From an uncultured Prevotella sp. (lineage in GTDB: Bacteria > Bacteroidota > Bacteroidia > Bacteroidales > Bacteroidaceae), in the NCBI GenBank assembly GCA_946405145.1, contig CAMJGE010000014.1, positions 1 to 50,586 of the forward strand: DNA of 50,586 bases, written 5' to 3'. The notes beneath the pieces were generated by a model, which made no database searches, had not been told where the DNA came from, and worked only from the letters and a program-made list of their open reading frames with translations. The position numbers were made by a program, and so were the translations under genes. Shown one piece after another: positions 8,101-13,397 of this stretch. Each line of letters opens with the position of its first letter. Position 1 is the first letter of the stretch.

Positions 8101-8454
8101 AAGCAGATATTCTTTCCCCTTATTGTCTTTAACTATTATATCACAATAGCCACCAGTATCATCATGACCTCCTGGCATTCCCTTTTCTAGAACGATATGA
8201 GATGGCTTATATCCGATTGATAATAAAGTGTCTATACACTCAAATTCTACAAAATTTTCCTTTTTAGAGAAATCTAAAGTTGTCTCGCGAACTACTTCAA
8301 TTTCTTCTGGATAAATTAACCTTTTTTCATTAAAGTTCACCGTCATTTTGCAACCAGAAGATGGAAATTCTTTTGAATATATATTTTTGTTTTCATCTAC
8401 CAATATATATCCTTTGATTATCAACAACTCTTTAAAATTATCTAATGTAATCAT
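5143..8454 (-). CDS. Single-chain restriction-methyltransferase-specificity protein (Type IIG / Type I-like fusion)
   Basis: A 1103-residue protein. (1) N-terminal HsdR-N-like nuclease: Asp105 in GGYCDIIV and Glu120-x-Lys122 in LLIECKTT form a PD-(D/E)xK site. (2) A helical linker. (3) N6-adenine methylase of the HsdM type: GQFFTP at 433-438, SAM motif DYACGAGHF at 466-474 and NPPY at 551-554. (4) An insert of about 150 residues. (5) One HsdS-like target-recognition domain at about 915-1090 with KLAKGSSGQVEISKN and IPIPKDNKKQ. Cleavage, adenine methylation and recognition in one polypeptide is the Type IIG/IIC layout. No separate hsdR, hsdM or hsdS is present, so it is probably self-sufficient. 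Base composition is clearly more AT-rich than the genes beyond 13 kb, consistent with horizontal acquisition. Only one recognition domain is obvious, so dimeric action is likely. Confidence 0.85.
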   Translation of the reverse strand: MITLDNFKELLIIKGYILVDENKNIYSKEFPSSGCKMTVNFNEKRLIYPEEIEVVRETTLDFSKKENFVEFECIDTLLSIGYKPSHIVLEKGMPGGHDDTGGYCDIIVKDNKGKEYLLIECKTTGAEKESDDAFLKEWRIMNNKGGQLFNYYNSFRRAKYLCLYASDIIDGEIIPYYYVVSMVDNKDYLATNKNLVGYEDVKASGEGRDEFFNVWKYTYGQDYETRGVFEPNCEPFKIGKSKRDINSLYKVKDDKTIQEKYNQFASILRKYNVSGRENAFDKLVNLFLVKIVDETRNSDDLQFQWKGAAYDDFFSFQDRLEKMYKVGMKEFLNENVTYIDNAEIEKAFKLQKNDPDAIKETIIDYFRQLKFYSNNNFAFLDVHNEQLFFQNAIILKEMVKMLQDMRLKSKQQNQFLGDLFEGFLDQGVKQSEGQFFTPLPIVRFMVSSLPLERIFKDSIEIPKVLDYACGAGHFLNEYAHQIKDYVSKYRSNDIVDYYTQIYGIEKEYRLSKVSKVSSFMYGQDGIQIFYGDALANLPQIEKDSFSIIIANPPYSVKGFLETLTIEQRQSYTLFSDKMDIKKLDNIEIFFVERTKQLLKPGGLAAIILPVAVLSNVGVFVKCRELIMKYFDIISIVELGKGTFSATKSTTTVSLFLRKKEETPSISDHYKYRVDSWFSGDYSKDERYEDRELLIDYCNHNGYDYPEYLSLLEAKPSSKLLASETFEDYKERFESEKEYKDLIEIAKKKSWSSEDLKKEKDNYIFKKTIEIEKEKLYYYLIAKSNPQPVVVVKSPGKSSEIKKFLGYEWSGTKGKEGIKYIGYAFDEENGLKNKKGIEYIETPLFDPQNLNNPNKINAYIRNQFINPTEIEDKDKFVSSLYLVDMIDFSMNTFDKSINILGIKGLDIQSDYPLIRLKKIALLLKRGKSPIYGESNVQVIKSGQAKGGKKFDFSEKYYVSDRFSLDERKLQKGDILINSTGVGTAGRVTLFDLDGDFVADNHITILRVNKDINYLYVYYLLAFAIGYDQMSKLAKGSSGQVEISKNTINNTRIPIPKDNKKQDEIVSECKIIEEEFNNTRMSDESFAKKIRNVFVKNDIFKIVEE

Positions 8455-8530
8455 CTTTTTATTTATCTACATATTATTTAGGATCCTATAATTGCAATAC
8501 AATAGTTACTAAGAACTTTTTATTGTAAAA

Positions 8531-9601
8531 TTATATACTTACTGGCACTAAGCCTAATTTATTAATACTCTCGTTAGCTTTCTGCAATGCCTCATGAACT
8601 TCAAGTACTTCGGTATAGTCCCAGTACTTAATATCTGTATTCACGTTTGGCAATGCTTCTACTTCTTTTCTTATTTTCTCCAATTGTTCTGTATCCGAAA
8701 CGGCAACTATTCCCTGAACGGCCTTATTATTCTTTGCCTTCATCAGATTCAGAATTAAACTATCAATCGAGCCAGAGGTTTGAACCTCGAACACATAGAT
8801 AATTCTACCCATATTGCCAATAGACACTTCCCAAACGGCATCAACTCTCGCACCGTTAGCAACAGTAACTTCCGTGGTTGCCTTAAAGCCTAAGCACTCG
8901 CCGATATCTTTAATCTTGTCGCGAATATCATTATGTACGAAGCCTGACTCTTTCTTACCCTTTGGAACTTCTACATCCTTTGGCTCAATAACTTCCGTAT
9001 CTTTCTGAACCTCTTGCCAGATAAAGTAATCAAGGGCGATTAAGTTTTCCAAATCATTATACCCTTTGGCCTTGGCAAAATCAAGCATTTTCTTTCCACA
9101 CTCTGACAAATGGAAATACATGTTGCCGTCCATAGCAGAATCGTATCGAGGTGTATTGGGTACTTCGAGAATGGTAAAGCCATTTTTTGTTTTACTATTC
9201 CAAAGAATACACTGATCTGGATAAGCCTTATTGAGTATCTCACTCATGATACCAGGACCAATACCCTTAATCTTCTTTCTGAATTCATCCCACCTTTTGG
9301 CTAGTGTTTCTTTGCCGTAAAGCAGATTGGCAAACTGAACTCGAAGAAGTTCAAGCGAATTATCCTCTATTATCGTATTGATTTTATAGTGCTTATTACC
9401 CCACATACCCATAGCCCAAAGTGGAGAAAGTAAATTATAGAAATCTTCTTCGGTCATTTTGAGAAGCTTTTCTTGATTGAACTTTCTCATTTCTTTAGCA
9501 TGCGCCTCACGCTCTGCTAGTTCATCTACGGCTTTGTCTTTATGATCTTTCAGCCAAAGATGATACTTTTCGAGATAGGATAAGAATTTCTTTTCGTTCA
9601 T
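8531..9601 (-). CDS. Putative island-associated protein with HhH-like segment and PD-(D/E)xK-like C-terminus
   Basis: A 356-residue protein, first gene of the island transcription unit. Around residues 110-135 it has KKIKGIGPGIMSEILNKA, a helix-hairpin-helix-like stretch as in DNA glycosylases. The following YPDQCILWN resembles families that pair this with DNA binding. The C-terminal part (about 220-345) has GARVDAVWEV then IIYVFEVQTSGSIDS, a D...ExQ pattern that could be a PD-(D/E)xK-type core with Gln replacing Lys, as in a few restriction enzymes. It lies 76 nt upstream of the restriction-modification fusion and has its own promoter. The domain calls are mine by pattern, not by a profile match. 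It may be an accessory nuclease or a modification-dependent sensor. Confidence 0.5.
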   Translation of the reverse strand: MNEKKFLSYLEKYHLWLKDHKDKAVDELAEREAHAKEMRKFNQEKLLKMTEEDFYNLLSPLWAMGMWGNKHYKINTIIEDNSLELLRVQFANLLYGKETLAKRWDEFRKKIKGIGPGIMSEILNKAYPDQCILWNSKTKNGFTILEVPNTPRYDSAMDGNMYFHLSECGKKMLDFAKAKGYNDLENLIALDYFIWQEVQKDTEVIEPKDVEVPKGKKESGFVHNDIRDKIKDIGECLGFKATTEVTVANGARVDAVWEVSIGNMGRIIYVFEVQTSGSIDSLILNLMKAKNNKAVQGIVAVSDTEQLEKIRKEVEALPNVNTDIKYWDYTEVLEVHEALQKANESINKLGLVPVSI

Positions 9602-9652
9602 TTATTGTTTTGCTTTAAGTTTTATGTCAGAGCAACAATTATTATATGATTG

Positions 9653-9686
9653 CAAAGGTAATGAAAAACATTCGAATAGCGACAAA
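9653..9686 (-). promoter_or_regulatory. Promoter at the head of the defence island
   Basis: On the minus strand TACCTTTG (9660-9653) lies 51 nt before the ATG at 9601, with TTTG (9686-9683) 22 nt upstream of it. It probably drives the nuclease-like gene, the restriction fusion and the genes after them. Confidence 0.6.
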
Positions 9687-9870
9687 TGTACCTGATATTT
9701 TTAATAAATTAAAACTTTTCCGTAGGAATAATAAAGAAAGAAAAAGGTGAAAAGTTTGAAAATAACGTAGGAATGAAGATTTATCTTCGTAAATATTTGG
9801 AAGATTGCTCGTATCTTTGACTCAAAAATGAGTCGAAGATAGGCTGCATCTCAAAAAAACTCAAAAAAAA

Positions 9871-9902
9871 TTTGGTTTTTTATTCGATTTGCACTATCTT
9901 TG
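9871..9902 (+). promoter_or_regulatory. Promoter of the candidate small RNA
   Basis: TTTG at 9871-9874 and TATCTTTG at 9895-9902 are separated by exactly 20 nt. The first transcribed bases (CAACGTCAAATGA) resemble those after the HU-gene promoter at 12069 (CAGTGTCAAATGA). A further TATCTTTG at 9812-9819 with a poorer -33 box may be a second start. Confidence 0.65.
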
Positions 9903-9907
9903 CAACG

Positions 9908-10005
9908 TCAAATGAATGTTTGACTATCCGGGTAGAATCCCGCGAGGGAGCAAGACTTTATCGACACTACTCCATTTTTGAAGGCCGCTATCTAGCGGCT
10001 TTTTT
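9908..10005 (+). ncRNA. Candidate ~97-nt non-coding RNA with intrinsic terminator
   Basis: The interval runs from a consensus promoter to a perfect intrinsic terminator: GCCGCTA (9984-9990) pairs with TAGCGGC (9993-9999), loop TC, then six Ts (10000-10005). The body contains a short stem CGGG/CCCG near 9929-9943. The longest ATG frame is three codons, so coding is unlikely. Its terminator T tract overlaps the stop of the converging umuC gene, so it could also act on the umuC 3' end. The rest of the 9602-10003 intergenic stretch is AT-rich; I see no gene in it. Confidence 0.5.
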
Positions 10006-11299
10006 ATTTCAACCTGATGATGTCGCTCCAGCGGGTGGTGGGATTCTTGGATTTGAAGTTGTGTTTGACGGCATTAGCGAAGACTTCGGCTTTACCTTTA
10101 CCATCCTTTTGGGTGTATTGCTGGGCGCCGATGACGATGGTTTCGGAGCCGTTGAGTTTGTTGATGCGGTCGATCACATTGTCAAGTCTCTTCATCTTTT
10201 CGATCTGTTCGGCGGTGACATCGAAGAGGTCTTGCTGGATGGGGCTGTTGGGCGAGATACCCATCACAATGACACCAGCCCGCTTATACTGAACGCCCTG
10301 AATGAAAATCCGATCCAGCACCTCGCCGGCTGCCTGAACGATGGGGATCGTCGAACTAGTAGGCGTGATCAGTCGTAACTCGTCGTACTTCCAGTATTGC
10401 AACAGGTCTTCACGGAAGGGATTGCTGCTGACAAAGACGCCTATAATCGAGGCGACGGTATCCTGTTTCCTCAACTTCTCGGCACATCGGCTGGCATAGT
10501 TGGCGATGTGGGTCCGAAGCGTTTCCTTGTCGGGAATCATCCCGTTAAAAGAGCGACTGGTGCAGATGGATTTCTTCTTTGCAAGTTCCTCATTCGGCAC
10601 GACATCCTCTCCGTTCAGCTCCTGCCAAGTACGCACAATATTAATATTATTGAATGTCTGACGCACCCAGTCTTTATGATGACTTGCGAAGTCGTAAGCC
10701 GTTCGGCAGCCTAAGGTGTGCAGCTTCTCAGCATACCTTCTGCCGATGCCCCAGACATCTTCCACAGGCAACCATTTCAGGGCGGCGATGCGGTTGGCGT
10801 CGTTGTCGATGATGCAACAATGACGGTACACCTCAAATTTTTTAGCAAGTTTTGAAGCGATCTTTGCCAAGGTCTTGTTGGGTGCCAGTCCGATGCTGAC
10901 AGGCATACCCACCGATCGTTTGATGCGGCTGTATAAGTGCTCGCCCCACTTTTGGAGATTGATGTGCTCCATGCCGTCGAGATAGACAAAGCACTCATCG
11001 ATGCTGTAGCGGAAGTAGGCTGGGGCTTCCTGGCTGATGATACGCACCACCCTGCTTGTGAGTTCTCCGTACAGCTCATAGTTGCTGCTGAAGACGGCGA
11101 TCTTTTCATGCGGGAATTGCTCTGCTACCTGGTAATAAGGGGTGCCCTCTTTGATGCCAAGGGCTTTTGCCTCGTTGGATCGCGCCACGACACAACCGTC
11201 ATTGTTGGACAGCACCACGACGGGCTTTCCTTCCAGGTCAGGACGGAACACACGCTCACAACTCACGTAGCAATTATCACAGTCAACGATGCCGTACAT
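10004..11299 (-). CDS. umuC: Y-family DNA polymerase V catalytic subunit UmuC
   Basis: A 431-residue protein starting [18 protein letters not shown]. Catalytic acidic residues are Asp6 and the Asp101-Glu102 pair in [13 protein letters not shown]. The steric region YYQVAEQFP and the HhH segment [18 protein letters not shown] are present. The C-terminal little-finger region continues to about residue 430. It carries out error-prone translesion synthesis with UmuD'. It starts 3 nt after umuD stops, so the two are co-transcribed. Standalone umuDC pairs are frequent on mobile elements and chromosomes of Bacteroidota. The length is normal. Confidence 0.95.
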   Translation of the reverse strand: MYGIVDCDNCYVSCERVFRPDLEGKPVVVLSNNDGCVVARSNEAKALGIKEGTPYYQVAEQFPHEKIAVFSSNYELYGELTSRVVRIISQEAPAYFRYSIDECFVYLDGMEHINLQKWGEHLYSRIKRSVGMPVSIGLAPNKTLAKIASKLAKKFEVYRHCCIIDNDANRIAALKWLPVEDVWGIGRRYAEKLHTLGCRTAYDFASHHKDWVRQTFNNINIVRTWQELNGEDVVPNEELAKKKSICTSRSFNGMIPDKETLRTHIANYASRCAEKLRKQDTVASIIGVFVSSNPFREDLLQYWKYDELRLITPTSSTIPIVQAAGEVLDRIFIQGVQYKRAGVIVMGISPNSPIQQDLFDVTAEQIEKMKRLDNVIDRINKLNGSETIVIGAQQYTQKDGKGKAEVFANAVKHNFKSKNPTTRWSDIIRLK

Positions 11300-11302
11300 G
11301 CG

Positions 11303-11728
11303 CTATTTCCACTTCTTAATCGTATAGACCACCACACCCCACACCCTGAAATGATCATCTTCGTTGATGCGGAAGGTGGGGTATTTAGGATTGCCAGAAC
11401 GCAACTCGATGTATCCGTCCTTCTGATGGGTCAGGTCGAGCTGCTTGATATTGAATTCCTCGTTGATATACGACACGACGATGTCGCCATGTGAAGGTTC
11501 AAGGCTCTTGTCAATCACGGCTATGTCGCCCGGATTGATGCCGAAACCCGTCATCGAATCACCATCCACCCACGCATAGAAGGTGGCCTCAGGATGCTTG
11601 ATGAGATCGCGATTAAAGTCAAGACTATCACTGAGGTAATCTTCTGCTGGCGACGGGAACCCCGCCTTGATAGACGGTGCAAACAGCAGATCCAGTTTCT
11701 CTTTGAATTCTCCTTTGATCAGTTTCAT
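11303..11728 (-). CDS. umuD: UmuD-type autoproteolytic subunit (LexA/S24 peptidase family)
   Basis: A 141-residue protein. Ala22-Gly23 in KAGFPSPAEDY matches the UmuD self-cleavage site. Ser58 in DGDSMTG and Lys95 in EFNIKQL are the Ser-Lys catalytic pair. There is no N-terminal helix-turn-helix, so it is UmuD rather than LexA. The ATG at 11728 is chosen because the TATATTTG -7 box (11740-11733) lies only 4 nt before it, ruling out the longer frame. RecA-stimulated cleavage would give the active form that partners UmuC. Confidence 0.93.
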   Translation of the reverse strand: MKLIKGEFKEKLDLLFAPSIKAGFPSPAEDYLSDSLDFNRDLIKHPEATFYAWVDGDSMTGFGINPGDIAVIDKSLEPSHGDIVVSYINEEFNIKQLDLTHQKDGYIELRSGNPKYPTFRINEDDHFRVWGVVVYTIKKWK

Positions 11729-11732
11729 GATG

Positions 11733-11740
11733 CAAATATA
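11733..11740 (-). promoter_or_regulatory. -7 box of umuDC, directly against the start codon
   Basis: On the minus strand TATATTTG is followed by CATC and then the ATG. The transcript would be leaderless or nearly so. There is no -33 box at 20 nt. Confidence 0.5.
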
Positions 11741-11800
11741 ATACTGAGGCTGTCTCAAAACGCGATACACCCTTAATCTTTAACACAAATTTAACACATT

Positions 11801-11978
11801 GCATACAGTATACAGTTATACAGTTTTTTAGGGAGCCTATCCCTATGCAAGAAGTAATTACTAATAAAATAAGTTTTATATATATATTATATTATATATA
11901 ATATAATATATATATAAATTTTTTGGTCTAAGTATTTATGGTGCTCATGAGAAAACTGTATACTGTATAACTGTATGC
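11801..11978. repeat. Iteron-like inverted repeats flanking an AT-rich palindrome (candidate origin or recombination site)
   Basis: The left arm 11801-11827 holds three direct copies of ATACAG. The right arm 11952-11978 is its reverse complement except that the two internal spacers are swapped (one copy shifted by a base). Between them is a perfect 44-nt A/T-only palindrome at 11875-11918. The arms and palindrome are nearly coaxial. The structure sits in the 535-nt intergenic space between the divergent umuD and HU-like genes, so it is not a terminator of either. Iterons plus an easily melted core resemble a replication origin; a protein-binding or recombination site is equally possible. The rest of the interval holds the HU promoter and leader. 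Confidence 0.65.
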
Positions 11979-12044
11979 ATCGAAAAGCCAAAACTGCCTT
12001 GATTTTCAAAGCGTGTTTTGAAACGTGTCTTTTTGGGCGTTTTA

Positions 12045-12076
12045 TTTGCAAGGTACGTGAAATTTTAGTATCTTTG
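12045..12076 (+). promoter_or_regulatory. Promoter of the HU-like gene
   Basis: TTTG at 12045-12048 and TATCTTTG at 12069-12076 are separated by 20 nt. The leader to the ATG at 12264 is about 180 nt, unusually long, which leaves room for RNA-level regulation. Confidence 0.7.
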
Positions 12077-12263
12077 CAGTGTCAAATGAGAGAGGTGGAG
12101 ACACCGCACTTTAAGGATATTTTTTGCGAGGATTAAATCTAGAAATTGCGCGCATTAATGGTAGCAAGTTTTTCCTTTAAGAGTGGTCAAAACGGCTCAA
12201 TCAGGCGACAACGAGAGAACTAACAAAATTAATCAACAAACTAATTAAAAACTAATTCAAATT

Positions 12264-12824
12264 ATGGCTATTAAAGTAATTGCACAACTGCGTGAAGTGA
12301 AAATTGGTAAGAACCCCGGTAAGAAGTTCGTGATGCGTCCCGACCTCTATGTGCCCATCACTGAAAAGAAGGTGTTCCAGGAAGCGGCTACCCACAGCGG
12401 TATCTCCGCTGGCGTGATCAAGGCGGCTTGGGATGCTGCTGGCGAAGTAATCCGCACCTGGGCGACCGAAGGTCACTCTATCCCACTCCCCGGACTTGGC
12501 ACGATGCGCTTCGGCGTGCGCTCGAAGGCGGTGGAGAAGCTGGAGGACGTGAAGGCAAACCTGATCAGCGTGCGCCGCATCATCTTCACCCCGAATGTGG
12601 ATGTGAAGGACGAGCTGAAGAACACCTCTATCCAGATCACCTGTCTCGATGAGGATGGCAACGTACTGAAGCGTGTGACCTCTGGTGACAGCGGCGAGAT
12701 TGAGGACAATGAGAACGGTGGTAGCACCTCTGGCAACGGCGGTTCGCAGAGTGGTAACGGTGGTAACAACACCCCTACCCCTCCAGTTGAAGAGCCGGAC
12801 TACGACCAGCCCTCAGGAGATTAA
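12264..12824 (+). CDS. HU-like DNA-binding protein with low-complexity tail
   Basis: A 186-residue protein. Residues 1 to about 130 match the Bacteroidota HU-related family: MAIKVIAQLREVKIGKNPGK start, a helical dimerisation part (VIKAAWDAAGEVIRTWATEG), then HSIPLPGLGTMRFGVRSKAV and RRIIFTPNVDVKDELK arms. From about residue 140 the chain is low complexity, rich in Gly/Ser/Asn then Pro/Glu/Asp. The usual family length is about 120-180. It is followed after 19 nt by the smalltalk micro-gene, a pairing frequently seen in this phylum. A nucleoid or mobile-element DNA-architecture role is likely. The palindromic structure immediately upstream is a plausible, untested target. Confidence 0.88.
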   Translation: MAIKVIAQLREVKIGKNPGKKFVMRPDLYVPITEKKVFQEAATHSGISAGVIKAAWDAAGEVIRTWATEGHSIPLPGLGTMRFGVRSKAVEKLEDVKANLISVRRIIFTPNVDVKDELKNTSIQITCLDEDGNVLKRVTSGDSGEIEDNENGGSTSGNGGSQSGNGGNNTPTPPVEEPDYDQPSGD

Positions 12825-12843
12825 TCACTAAACACTTAACATT

Positions 12844-12945
12844 ATGACGAAGAAAGAGACTTTTAAGTTTGTGGTGCAGATTATTGCATCGATTGCAACG
12901 GCGGTACTCACCGCGTTGGGAGCTACCTCTTGCATGGGGTATTAA
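12844..12945 (+). CDS. Smalltalk-family micro-protein
   Basis: A 33-residue peptide beginning MTKKETFKFVVQIIASIATA, with a hydrophobic helix at about residues 9-25 and a C-terminal TSCMGY. This matches the short Bacteroidota 'smalltalk' family, normally 30-35 residues and encoded directly after HU-like proteins, as here (19 nt gap). Function unknown. The LGATSC segment resembles a lipobox, so it may be membrane-inserted or lipidated. Confidence 0.8.
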   Translation: MTKKETFKFVVQIIASIATAVLTALGATSCMGY

Positions 12946-12952
12946 AAAGAGA

Positions 12953-12985
12953 AGAGGCATCCGATAAGGGGTGCCTCTCTTATTT
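12953..12985 (+). terminator. Terminator of the HU-like/smalltalk operon
   Basis: AGAGGCA (12953-12959) pairs with TGCCTCT (12972-12978), extended by two to three inner pairs, followed by a moderately T-rich tail. Confidence 0.7.
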
Positions 12986-12993
12986 CTGTGAGT

Positions 12994-13125
12994 TCACGGA
13001 AACATCAATATAGCAGTGGTAGATGTCAATATATCTTTGATAGTAACCTTACCACCATTCACCTGCTCCAACTCTTCCTTTGTCAACTCCTGAGCCTTCT
13101 GGCTGTTCATTTCATTCTGCTTCAT
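12994..13125 (-). CDS. Second double-glycine-leader peptide
   Basis: A 43-residue peptide starting MKQNEMNSQKAQ. The leader TKEELEQVNGG ends at about residue 25; the predicted 18-residue product begins KVTIKDILTS and ends LMFP, with no Cys. The EELEQVNGG core is nearly identical to the peptide at 143-277, while the mature parts differ entirely. It is transcribed toward the HU/smalltalk terminator. Its promoter (13162-13250) shares a highly specific layout with those near positions 1 and 1100. It probably encodes a secreted bacteriocin-like or signalling peptide processed by a C39-type exporter that is not in this window. Confidence 0.75.
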   Translation of the reverse strand: MKQNEMNSQKAQELTKEELEQVNGGKVTIKDILTSTTAILMFP

Positions 13126-13161
13126 AATCGTATAAATTTTAAATTGTTAAACTTACTGGTG

Positions 13162-13250
13162 CGAAGATACGACAAATTTCGGCAGATTCCAAATAATTAG
13201 GCGAAATCTTCTCCGAGTTGTTGCGACAGGGTGGGAACGAAACGACAAAA
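13162..13250 (-). promoter_or_regulatory. Activator-type promoter of the second double-glycine peptide
   Basis: On the minus strand, in order: TTTTGTCG (13250-13243), CCTGTCGCAACAACTC (13230-13215), GCCTAATT, TTTGGAATC (-33 TTTG 13193-13190) and TATCTTCG (-7, 13169-13162), with 20 nt between -33 and -7. TGTCG copies are 19 nt apart and the second lies 36 nt before the -33 TTG, the same spacings as at 1064-1121. Confidence 0.7.
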
Positions 13251-13325
13251 GCGGGTCAAGAGGGCAAAATCTTGTCGCTTAAGGTCTGGCATCGCCCTCA
13301 TCCTTAAGTGCCCCAAATAAGAGTT

Positions 13326-13354
13326 AAGGGGCCCGCATTGCTGCGAGCCCCTTC
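13326..13354 (-). terminator. Terminator hairpin after the amidohydrolase gene
   Basis: AAGGGGC...CGCA pairs with TGCG...GCCCCTT (one mismatch) around a 4-nt loop. It lies 44 nt past the amidohydrolase stop. The tail on the minus strand is only moderately T-rich. Confidence 0.6.
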
Positions 13355-13397
13355 ACTATAATGGTATGCTCCGTTTGCGCTTAAAGTGCATGAGTCC

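Noticed and set aside
9812..9834. TATCTTTG followed by a GACTCA/TGAGTC hairpin as a second small-RNA gene
   Set aside because: The -33 spacing is off (22 nt, degenerate) and there is no terminator before the stronger promoter at 9871-9902. It may only be an alternative start.
11801..11978. LexA/SOS-box reading of the ACTGTATA-type repeats near umuD
   Set aside because: The repeats lack the CTG-N10-CAG spacing of the classical box and sit more than 60 nt upstream of the umuD -7 element, in arms about 150 nt apart. The iteron-like description fits better.
12158..12223. 21-codon frame in the HU-gene leader as an upstream regulatory peptide
   Set aside because: There is no supporting motif, coupling or ribosome-site signal. 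A frame of this length is expected by chance in a 180-nt leader.
1238..13354. Shared GGG...CGAGCCC hairpins (about 1238-1262 and 13326-13354) as ends of a mobile element
   Set aside because: The similarity is limited to generic GC terminator stems. No target-site duplication or integrase was found to support element boundaries.
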